From assembly GCA_025965395.1 (NCBI GenBank), contig JAOPXA010000175.1:1-8748 (forward strand): 8,748 bases of DNA, given 5' to 3'. The position numbers were made by a program, and so were the translations under genes. The notes beneath the pieces were generated by a model. It was not told where the DNA came from, did no database searches, and saw nothing but the letters and a program-made list of their open reading frames with translations. Every line of letters begins with the position of its first letter. Positions within the stretch are counted from its first letter, which is position 1. Of the stretch, positions 1-4,624 are shown piece after piece. The stretch is from Nocardioidaceae bacterium (lineage in GTDB: Bacteria > Actinomycetota > Actinomycetes > Propionibacteriales > Nocardioidaceae).

Positions 1-411
1 CTCGGTGACGACGCCGAGCGGCGTGCCGTCGCGGACGACGAGGACGGCGCCGTGTGCGCGTTTGGGCATCAGGCTGAGCGCTTCGCCCACCGTCGTGTCG
101 GGTGTGACGTGGACGGGCGTGTCGAACACGGGGTGCGCGGTCTTGATGCTGCGCACGGCTCGCGCGACGATGTCGAGCGGGATGTCTTGGGGGATGATCG
201 CGACGCCGCCGCGGCGCGCTACCGTCTCGGCCATGCGCCGACCGGAGATGGCGGTCATGTTGGACACCACGAGCGGCAAAGTCGTGCCCACGAGATCGGG
301 CGTCGTGAGGTCGACGTCGAAGCGCGACGCCACGGACGAGTGCCCGGGGACCATGAACACGTCGTTGTAGGTCAGGTCATGGCTCGGCTCCAGGCCGTTC
401 AGGAAACGCAC
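1..411 (-). CDS. guaB1: GuaB1 family IMP dehydrogenase-related protein (5' part; 3' end outside window)
   Basis: The 137 visible codons are the N-terminus of an IMP dehydrogenase/GMP reductase family protein. They read MRFLNGLEPSHDLTYNDVFM, then PLVVSNMTAISGRRMAETVA (residues 46-65), the start of the TIM barrel with the family's DLT-(Y/F)-DV entry motif. From about residue 95 a CBS domain begins (VGEALSLMPKRAHGAVLVV, about 108-126). The short DxMFxVP-like start and the SNMTAISGRRMAE block are typical of the actinobacterial GuaB1 paralogue rather than true GuaB2. GuaB1 has been reported to act as a GMP reductase in mycobacteria, which is family knowledge and not visible here. The start is GTG at 411; an ATG at 419 is out of frame. 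No good Shine-Dalgarno is seen. It lies 9 bp after the DUF1801 stop, so the two are probably co-transcribed. The active-site cysteine loop lies beyond the window. Confidence 0.9.
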   Translation of the reverse strand, partial: MRFLNGLEPSHDLTYNDVFMVPGHSSVASRFDVDLTTPDLVGTTLPLVVSNMTAISGRRMAETVARRGGVAIIPQDIPLDIVARAVRSIKTAHPVFDTPVHVTPDTTVGEALSLMPKRAHGAVLVVRDGTPLGVVTE

Positions 412-420
412 GGGCCCATT

Positions 421-840
421 CTATCGGTCCACGTGCAGGGATCGAGCCAACGAGACGGACTCCTCGATGAGCTCCACGAGGACCCTTTCGTCGACGTCGG
501 CGAGTCGTTTGATGTAGATGCAACTGGTGCCGACACGGTGCTTGCCCAGCCGAGCCAACACGTCAGCACGCTCGGCGTTGGCGCCCGCGGCATACAGGCT
601 GATGGCACTGGCGCGAGGGGAGAACCCGACTTCGAAAGTGTCGCCTTCGCGCCCCGACTCATACCGGTAGTGGAATGCGCCGAAGCCGACCATCGTGGGC
701 CCCCACATGACCGGCTCGTGGCCGCTGGCCAGGCGCATCAGCTCGACGAGTCGGAGGGAGTCTGCGCGCTTGCGTTCGTCGCCGAGCGACGACAGGAACT
801 CCGAGACGTCCTCTGGCGTGGGGACGGTTTTGTTGGCCAT
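421..840 (-). CDS. DUF1801 (YdhG-like) domain protein
   Basis: This small soluble protein of about 139 aa begins MANKTVPTPEDVSEFLSSL. It carries the DUF1801 core: an N-terminal helical segment with a RRxD(S/A)xxL-like stretch (DERKRADSLRLVELMRLASG), then PVMWGPTMVGFGAFHYRYES and GFSPRASAISLYAAG, ending in YIKRLADVDERVLVELIEES. The MWGPxMVGFG..HYRYxSGREGD signature is highly typical. No enzymatic activity is firmly established for the family; the fold resembles metal-free YdhG/YjhX-like small domains. I chose ATG at 840. An in-frame GTG at 861 would add seven residues (MGRNHGS) that do not look like family sequence. Neither start has a clear Shine-Dalgarno. It is divergent from the hydrolase (38-bp gap) and is followed after 9 bp by guaB1, so it is probably the first gene of a two-gene unit. 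Confidence 0.85.
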   Translation of the reverse strand: MANKTVPTPEDVSEFLSSLGDERKRADSLRLVELMRLASGHEPVMWGPTMVGFGAFHYRYESGREGDTFEVGFSPRASAISLYAAGANAERADVLARLGKHRVGTSCIYIKRLADVDERVLVELIEESVSLARSLHVDR

Positions 841-878
841 GGAACCATGGTTGCGTCCCACCGCGCGGAAGGGAAGGT

Positions 879-1847
879 ATGACAGTCGAGTTCAAGGGTT
901 CAGCGAGCCCCGAGTCGCAGCGCATTGCCAAGATCCTGCGCCGAAGCGTCTATCCCTTCATCGCCGGTGTCGCGACCAAGCCTGACCTCGAGCGCTACAG
1001 CAAGCGCTATCGCGCCGTCATGGAGCCGTTGACGGCGGCGGCCCGTCCTCCGCGCGGCACCAAGACGCGTCAGCTCGACCTCGGCGGCTTCCGCGGGGAG
1101 CTCACGCACCTCTTGCCGCGCTTCGGGCCACGGGCGGCTCCCGGGCGCATCGTGCTCTACTTCCACGGCGGGGCGTTCATCTCCGGCGGCATCCGTTCGC
1201 ACCGCAGGATCAGCGCGCAGATCTCGCGGGCGACGGGTGGCATACCGGTGCTGAGCATCGCCTATCGGTTGATGCCGCAGCACTCGATCGGCCAGTCGAT
1301 CGCTGACGGGCTGACGGCCTACGACGTGTTGCTTCACAGTGGGTATGCGGCGCAGGACGTCGTGTTTGCCGGAGATTCGGCCGGCGGCAACTTGGTGTTC
1401 TCGGTCGCCGTTGCGGCTCGCGAGCGGGGGTTGCCGATGCCCGCGGCTCTCGTCGCGATGTCACCTTGGGCCGATCTCGACGCCGACGTCCACCTTGCGT
1501 CGCCCAACCGTGACCTCGATGCCTACCTCGCGGCCGAGTCGATCTCGACGGTGCTCGCCTTCCACGAGAAGAAGTTCGGGCCGCTACCTGAGGAGGCGTC
1601 GCCGGTCGTCGCCGACTTGCTCGGTATGCCGCCGACTCTCATCCAAGTTGGGTCGACCGAGATCCTGCGCGACGATGCCCAACGGCTGCACGATCGACTC
1701 GAAGCCGCGGGCTGCACCGTCACCTTGCAGATCTGGGACAAACAGTTTCATGTGTTCCAGGCTTGGTACGACGTCATACCCGAGGCGCGTGAGGCGGTGG
1801 CTGAGATAGCGACATTCATCACCGCCAACCTCGAGGTGCAGGACTGA
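879..1847 (+). CDS. alpha/beta hydrolase, hormone-sensitive-lipase-like esterase
   Basis: This 322-aa protein shows the features of the bacterial HSL / alpha/beta hydrolase_3 family. The oxyanion-hole motif HGGAF is at residues 96-100, preceded by the strand RIVLYF. The nucleophile elbow is GDSAGG at 165-170 with Ser167. A late acidic block VGSTEILRDD (257-266) is followed by the histidine in QFHVFQAW (His291). The usual DPLRD acid position is occupied by Glu261 (EILRDD), with Asp265/266 nearby. Length fits the family. There is no signal peptide, so it is probably cytoplasmic. The likely role is hydrolysis of short acyl esters or lipid-derived esters; the substrate cannot be told. Start ATG 879 has an upstream GGAAGG (867-872) six bases away. 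The stop directly abuts the stop of the convergent methyltransferase-like gene. Confidence 0.92.
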   Translation: MTVEFKGSASPESQRIAKILRRSVYPFIAGVATKPDLERYSKRYRAVMEPLTAAARPPRGTKTRQLDLGGFRGELTHLLPRFGPRAAPGRIVLYFHGGAFISGGIRSHRRISAQISRATGGIPVLSIAYRLMPQHSIGQSIADGLTAYDVLLHSGYAAQDVVFAGDSAGGNLVFSVAVAARERGLPMPAALVAMSPWADLDADVHLASPNRDLDAYLAAESISTVLAFHEKKFGPLPEEASPVVADLLGMPPTLIQVGSTEILRDDAQRLHDRLEAAGCTVTLQIWDKQFHVFQAWYDVIPEAREAVAEIATFITANLEVQD

Positions 1848-2525
1848 TCAGCGCAGGTCGAAGAGCATCGTGTCGGGAGGCTCGGGCGCCTCGGGGAGAT
1901 TCTCCTTGAGCACGCGCGACCTCATACAACGGGTACTGCGGCGCAGGCGCAAGGGTTGGTGCGTGGCGCCGTAGCTCTCGAAAAGCTCGTGCACGCGGGC
2001 GAGCGCCCCTTCGACGTCGGATGCGCGCATCGACTCGCGGGCAAACAACATGAGTCCGTCGAGATCGAGCTTTTCCCAGTCGGCTGACTCGAATGTCTCG
2101 GGCTCAGCAAAGAGGCCGGAGGCGGTGAGCGTGTCGGCCTCAGCGATGTTGGTGGCGCGCTCGCCGACGATCTCGCGCATCTTGCGCAGCCAGGGGATCG
2201 TCTCGTCGAAGCCTTTAGAGATGGATGAGATCAGGCCATCGGGTGTGAGGACGCGAGCGATCTCGGCCAGCGCGGTCTGGCTTTGGGTCTGGTTGGCGAT
2301 CACCACGGTGAAGGCTTCGGAGACGAACGGGAACGAGCCCGCGGCCACCTCGACGTACTCGATCTGGGGATGGTGCCGGCCCGCCGGATGCTGCGTCGCG
2401 ACGACCACGTCATGGCCCTGGTCGGCGAGGTCGTGCGCGAGGGCCCCTTCGCCCAGGTGCAGCACGGCCGCAAGCTGGTCGCCAGCCAGCCATTTGGCAA
2501 CGCGGTCTGCGGTGGGTGCGTTCAT
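1848..2525 (-). CDS. class I SAM-dependent methyltransferase-like protein
   Basis: This 225-aa protein has a Rossmann-type methyltransferase layout. Motif I strand and loop are AAVLHLGEGALAHDLADQGH (residues 19-38), with a second strand VVVATQ ending in the position of the acidic ribose-binding residue. A motif IV-like strand is FTVVIANQTQSQ (72-83), and the methyltransferase_11 post-motif LAEIARVLTPDGLISSISKG spans 86-105. The C-terminal half is helical and ends EPPDTMLFDLR, a tail I recognise from actinobacterial proteins of this type. The glycine motif is degenerate (LHLGEG instead of DxGxGxG) and no Asp/Glu ends the second strand (VVAT), so SAM binding is likely but not certain. Substrate unknown. 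Start ATG 2525 lies 1 nt after a predicted transcription start. It is divergent from the Fic-like gene (50 bp) and convergent with the hydrolase (0 bp). Confidence 0.8.
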   Translation of the reverse strand: MNAPTADRVAKWLAGDQLAAVLHLGEGALAHDLADQGHDVVVATQHPAGRHHPQIEYVEVAAGSFPFVSEAFTVVIANQTQSQTALAEIARVLTPDGLISSISKGFDETIPWLRKMREIVGERATNIAEADTLTASGLFAEPETFESADWEKLDLDGLMLFARESMRASDVEGALARVHELFESYGATHQPLRLRRSTRCMRSRVLKENLPEAPEPPDTMLFDLR

Positions 2526-2532
2526 CCCTTGC

Positions 2533-2538
2533 AGGTTA
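2533..2538 (-). promoter_or_regulatory. putative -10 element for the methyltransferase-like gene
   Basis: On the minus strand the sequence reads TAACCT (TAnnnT type). Its last base is 8 nt before the ATG at 2525, so transcription would begin about 1 nt before the start codon. This would explain the lack of a usable Shine-Dalgarno: AAGGG sits directly against the ATG. No convincing -35 is seen. Confidence 0.35.
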
Positions 2539-2563
2539 CCGGTCGTGCCGTGGGCGGTGCCGA

Positions 2564-2569
2564 TACGCT
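2564..2569 (+). promoter_or_regulatory. putative -10 element giving a leaderless Fic-like transcript
   Basis: TACGCT (within GATACGCTG) fits the actinobacterial TAnnnT -10. Counting 7 nt from its final T places +1 exactly on the G of the GTG start codon at 2576. No Shine-Dalgarno precedes that codon. The -35 region is weak. Together with the opposite-strand element at 2533-2538 it would form a compact divergent promoter pair in the 50-bp gap. Confidence 0.45.
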
Positions 2570-2575
2570 GCGGGC

Positions 2576-3292
2576 GTGTCCACTGATCCCTTTGCGGCCT
2601 CTGCTCAGCTGGAGGGGGTCCCCTCTGCGTTCGTGTCCACCCGCGATGCGATCGATGCGCTGTTGCGCGACCGAGGGCTGCGTCGGAGCAGCCCAGAGGT
2701 CACGGGTGAGTCGTTGCTACGAGGTGCTGCCGCGACCGCCACGCTCGAGGGCAGCGCGATCGATGTCGAGGGGCTGCGTGCGGGCGAAGGCGATGCCACG
2801 GCCCGGGCGGCGGTGCGGTTGTCGACCGAGCTTTTGGCGTTGGTGCCCGTATGGGAGAAGGCCCCGCTTCAGGCTCTGGCGCGGATCCACGCCTTTGCAG
2901 CCGGGGGGTCGGTCGGCGAGGAAGAGCTCGGGCGGCCGACGAAACCTGTCGGTGCCGCGCGGCTCAACCAGCTCAGTCGGCTGCTCCAGGTGCCGACGAC
3001 CGCGCCGGGGCTGATCGTCGCCTCCCTGGTGCACGCGGAGGTGCTGGTGGCGTCGGCGTTCTCGTCGCACAACGGGGTCGTCGCGCGGGCGGCCGAGCGC
3101 CTGGTGATGGTCGTCAAAGGCGTCGACCCGGCGTCGGTGACGGTGCCGGAGGCGGGCCATGCGGCGGACCCGTTTGCCTACCGGGACGCGCTGTTCGCCT
3201 ATGCGCGGGACACGCCCGAGGGGGTGCACCAGTGGCTTTTGTACGCCGCGAGTGCTTTTGCCCGTGGCGCCGAGGCGACCCCCCCCTTCTAA
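2576..3292 (+). CDS. Fic-fold-like protein lacking catalytic motif (Rv3662c-type 'oxidoreductase' family)
   Basis: This 238-aa protein is usually labelled hypothetical or 'oxidoreductase' in actinobacteria; I see no redox motif. Its layout follows class II Fic proteins. An N-terminal helix RGAAATATLEGSAID contains T54-x3-E58-G59, matching the Fic inhibitory motif [S/T]xxxE[G/N]. A helix PLQALARIHAFAA (97-109) follows. Next comes the helix SLVHAEVLVAS, running into AFSSHNGVVAR (161-171), which aligns with HPFx(D/E)GNGRxxR. The C-terminus (YRDALFAYARDTPEGVHQWL) resembles the Fic tail. The catalytic His is Ser160 and the key Gly/Arg are His165/Val168; only Phe162, Asn166, Gly167 and Arg171 remain. 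AMP transfer is therefore unlikely. Start GTG 2576 is chosen because an upstream start at 2516 overlaps the divergent gene and adds atypical sequence. The neighbours are a conserved block with HAD and ssd. The Fic link is my inference. Confidence 0.85.
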   Translation: MSTDPFAASAQLEGVPSAFVSTRDAIDALLRDRGLRRSSPEVTGESLLRGAAATATLEGSAIDVEGLRAGEGDATARAAVRLSTELLALVPVWEKAPLQALARIHAFAAGGSVGEEELGRPTKPVGAARLNQLSRLLQVPTTAPGLIVASLVHAEVLVASAFSSHNGVVARAAERLVMVVKGVDPASVTVPEAGHAADPFAYRDALFAYARDTPEGVHQWLLYAASAFARGAEATPPF

Positions 3293-3296
3293 CCTC

Positions 3297-3349
3297 ATCC
3301 GTACGCAAATCCCGGCTCATCCGTACGAAAAGATGCACCGATCCGCACG
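3297..3349 (+). repeat. tandem array A, three units, 22-bp period
   Basis: ATCCGTACG occurs at 3297-3305 and 3319-3327, and a variant ATCCGCACG at 3341-3349, exactly 22 bp apart. The first unit continues CAAATCCCGGCTC. The array begins 4 nt after the TAA of the Fic-like gene and reads in the same direction as that gene. The third unit is the most diverged and runs into the A-tract of the terminator hairpin. Confidence 0.85.
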
Positions 3350-3382
3350 AAAAAGCGGCGCCACCTTCACAGGTGACGCCGC
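3350..3382 (-). terminator. intrinsic terminator, minus-strand transcription
   Basis: On the minus strand GCGGCG (3382-3377) pairs with CGCCGC (3360-3355), and CACCT (3375-3371) with AGGTG (3366-3362). One mismatch separates the two stems and the loop is 4 nt (3370-3367). TTTTT (3354-3350) follows the stem directly. On the plus strand the same hairpin has no T-tract after it, so it is directional. It would end either a small RNA or HAD-gene read-through before it enters the Fic-like gene. The T-tract lies inside the last unit of repeat array A. Confidence 0.75.
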
Positions 3383-3458
3383 CGTGGCGCTTCAATTGGT
3401 TACCAAGCGTGCCTTCGTCGTTGCCGTCTCAGATCCTCGGGGGGATACCGTGAGCGAC
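3350..3458 (-). ncRNA. structured small RNA candidate, possibly 6C-like (5' end unknown)
   Basis: Going 5' to 3' on the minus strand there are three structures. The first is a hairpin at 3458-3423: GTCGCTCA pairs with TGAG-a-CGGC, then ATCC with GGAT, with loop CCCCGA inside a run of six C (3444-3439). The second is a stem around CGCTT/AAGCG (about 3412-3384) with loop GGTAACCAATTG. The third is the intrinsic terminator at 3382-3350. This looks like an independent terminated RNA. As I recall, the actinobacterial 6C RNA (S. coelicolor scr3559, M. tuberculosis ncRv13660c/B11) sits beside the same HAD/ssd genes. Canonical 6C has two C-rich loops and I find only one clear one, so the class is doubtful. 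A very weak promoter (TTCGTA, 16 nt, TACAAC) could start it near 3519. It could also simply be the 3' UTR of the HAD gene. Confidence 0.4.
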
Positions 3459-3500
3459 TGCCCTTTGGGACGGGAGATCGCCGCGTGGGTTCCGGTAGCT

Positions 3501-3590
3501 GCGCCGCTTTTCAGTTGATATCTCTGTTGTACGCCGGTCCTGAGCTGTACGAAACCCCTACCGGTACGTAATCTCTTGCGCCGCTTTTCA
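3501..3590. repeat. 13-bp direct repeat GCGCCGCTTTTCA (3501-3513, 3578-3590)
   Basis: GCGCCGCTTTTCA occurs twice, 77 bp apart. An inverted, slightly longer version (GAAAAAGCGGCGC) is at 3349-3361. The stretch 3564-3590 (GTACG, ATC, then GCGCCGC) resembles a decayed unit of the neighbouring 22-bp array, so these may be eroded array copies. Confidence 0.5.
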
Positions 3591-3601
3591 CAAACGAGTT
3601 T

Positions 3602-3698
3602 CGTACGGATCAGCGCTGCTTTGCGTACGGATCAGCGCCGACTTGCGTACGGATGAGCGGAGATTTGCGTACGGATGAGCGGGGTTTTGCGTACGGAT
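3602..3698 (-). repeat. tandem array B, five units, exact 22-bp period
   Basis: CGTACGGAT occurs at 3602, 3624, 3646, 3668 and 3690, each exactly 22 bp from the next. The unit consensus is CGTACGGATSAGCG, then a variable base-rich part, then TTTG. On the minus strand, the coding strand of the HAD gene, the array reads ATCCGTACGCAAA... and starts 5 nt after that gene's TAA (3704-3706). The period is not a multiple of three, so this is not coding. Two helical turns per unit would put all copies on one face of the DNA. Confidence 0.9.
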
Positions 3699-3703
3699 CG
3701 CGG

Positions 3704-4513
3704 TTAGGGGCGGCGGTTGCGGCGGCGGGTCGAGAGCACGACGGCCCCGACCATCCCCAGGGCGCCCATGACGACGCTCGCCGCGACCGCCTTCTGTTTG
3801 GGCGTCTCCAAGGCAAGCTTGCTGCGCAGCGCGATCGGCCGATCGAACTCGAGGATCGGCCACGACTCCTCCACCGCGATCTTGCGCAGCGCCTTGTCCG
3901 GATTGACCGCATAGGGCCTTCCGACCGCGGCCAGCATCGGCGCATCGGTCTCCGAGTCGGAGTAGGCGAACGAGTTCTCGAGGTCGTAGCCGTTCTGCTC
4001 GGCCAGCTCGGTGATCGCCAGAGCTTTGTTCTCGCCGTATGCGTAGAACTCGATCTCGCCGGTGTAGCGCCCATCTTCCTCGACGAGCCGCGTGGCAATC
4101 ACGTGGTCGGCGCCAAGCATCGCGCCAATCGGCTCGACGACCTCCGAGCCAGACGCCGACACGATGATCACGTCACGCCCCGCTGCGTGGTGGTCGGCGA
4201 TGAGCTGGACAGCCTCTTCGTACACGAGCGGGTCGATGATCGTGTGCAGCGTCTCGGCCACGCTCTGGCGCACGACGTTGACATCCCAGCCAGCGACGAG
4301 ATCGGTGAGGTAGGCCCGCATCTTGTCCATCTGGTCCGGGTCAGCCCCGCTCGCCGCGAAAACGAACTGCGCGTACGCACTGCGGATCACCGATCGCCGG
4401 TTGATGAGTCCGCCGGCAAAGAACGGCTTGCTGAAAGCAAGGGTGCTCGACTTGGCGATGATCGTCTTGTCGAGATCGAAGAAGGCCGCCGAACGTGAGT
4501 GCGTAGCTGACAC
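3704..4513 (-). CDS. HAD-IB family phosphatase with C-terminal membrane anchor (Rv3661 type)
   Basis: This 269-aa protein is related to SerB-like phosphatases. HAD motif I is FFDLDKTI with Asp13 and Asp15. Motif II is VIIVSASGS with Ser119. Motif III is Lys163 in YGENKA. Motif IV is AYSDSETDAPML with Asp186 and Asp190. All catalytic residues are present, so it should be an active phosphatase on a small or lipid phosphomonoester; the true substrate is unknown. Residues about 243-260 (AVAASVVMGALGMVGAVVL) form one membrane helix, followed by the basic tail STRRRNRRP, so it is probably tail-anchored with the domain in the cytoplasm. Orthologues next to ssd are called morphological-differentiation or SerB2-like proteins. 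Start is GTG 4513; an ATG at 4524 is out of frame. A TATGCT element exactly fits leaderless transcription from this GTG. It is divergent from ssd. Confidence 0.92.
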   Translation of the reverse strand: MSATHSRSAAFFDLDKTIIAKSSTLAFSKPFFAGGLINRRSVIRSAYAQFVFAASGADPDQMDKMRAYLTDLVAGWDVNVVRQSVAETLHTIIDPLVYEEAVQLIADHHAAGRDVIIVSASGSEVVEPIGAMLGADHVIATRLVEEDGRYTGEIEFYAYGENKALAITELAEQNGYDLENSFAYSDSETDAPMLAAVGRPYAVNPDKALRKIAVEESWPILEFDRPIALRSKLALETPKQKAVAASVVMGALGMVGAVVLSTRRRNRRP

Positions 4514-4519
4514 GCCTCC

Positions 4520-4525
4520 AGCATA
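4520..4525 (-). promoter_or_regulatory. putative -10 element giving a leaderless HAD transcript
   Basis: The minus strand reads TATGCT, a good TAnnnT -10. Counting 7 nt from its last base puts +1 on the first base of the GTG codon at 4513. A GGAGG lies between but only 1 nt from the GTG, too close for normal Shine-Dalgarno use. No good -35 is visible. Confidence 0.5.
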
Positions 4526-4534
4526 GGCCGACAG

Positions 4535-4543
4535 CTATCCACA
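4535..4543 (+). promoter_or_regulatory. DnaA-box-like site CTATCCACA
   Basis: CTATCCACA differs by one base from the TTATCCACA consensus. It lies in the 111-bp divergent gap between the HAD gene and ssd, just upstream of the predicted HAD -10. A second site follows in the same orientation 29 bp downstream (start to start). Confidence 0.4.
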
Positions 4544-4563
4544 GAGTGCCGCCTCGTGACAAC

Positions 4564-4572
4564 TTGTCCACA
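4564..4572 (+). promoter_or_regulatory. DnaA-box-like site TTGTCCACA
   Basis: TTGTCCACA is an exact match to the DnaA box preferred in high-GC actinobacteria. It lies 52 bp upstream of the ssd ATG, in the position expected for control of ssd transcription. No -10 matching TAnnnT is visible between it and ssd. Confidence 0.45.
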
Positions 4573-4624
4573 ACCCGTCAAGGAACGGTCGCGTCCCGCG
4601 TCTTTCTGGGGTTCTCTTTCTCGT

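Larger units (their letters stand above)
3297..3698. other. non-coding region bounded by inverted 22-bp-period repeat arrays
   Basis: The gap between two convergent genes (3293-3703) holds no convincing coding sequence. Its two ends are near-perfect inverted copies: 3297-3327 and the reverse complement of 3668-3698 agree at 29 of 31 positions. The left end starts 4 nt after the Fic-like TAA, and the right end 5 nt after the HAD TAA. Both stops are followed by CC. The interior carries a minus-strand hairpin/terminator set. No transposase and no direct target-site duplication are seen, so a classical MITE is not proven. Confidence 0.6.

Noticed and set aside
843..852. Palindrome AACCATGGTT in the divergent gap before the hydrolase
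   Set aside because: A single 10-bp palindrome with no second copy or further support; could be chance and partly coding if the GTG start at 861 is used.
52..882. A 276-codon open frame on the plus strand
   Set aside because: It is the antisense shadow of guaB1 and the DUF1801 gene; its His/Asp/Arg-rich sequence resembles no family and both opposite-strand genes are clear.
3293..3383. Intrinsic terminator for the Fic-like gene on the plus strand
   Set aside because: The hairpin is preceded by A5 and followed by CGTGGCGC with no T-tract, so it is directional for the minus strand only.
3297..3698. CRISPR array
   Set aside because: The units are 22 bp start to start with a conserved 14-base core, leaving no real spacers, and no cas gene is nearby.
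3297..3698. Insertion sequence or classical MITE
   Set aside because: Ends are inverted copies, but there is no transposase, no target-site duplication, and the ends sit precisely after two stop codons; kept only as a possibility in the finding.
3588..3863. Small repeat-containing protein on the minus strand across array B
   Set aside because: The 22-bp period shifts frame at each unit, so the apparent repeated peptides are read from different frames; the sequence overlaps the end of the well-supported HAD gene.
4556..4624. Upstream GTG start for ssd
   Set aside because: It would add 23 residues not typical of the family and would place coding sequence over the DnaA-box-like site and the divergent promoter region.
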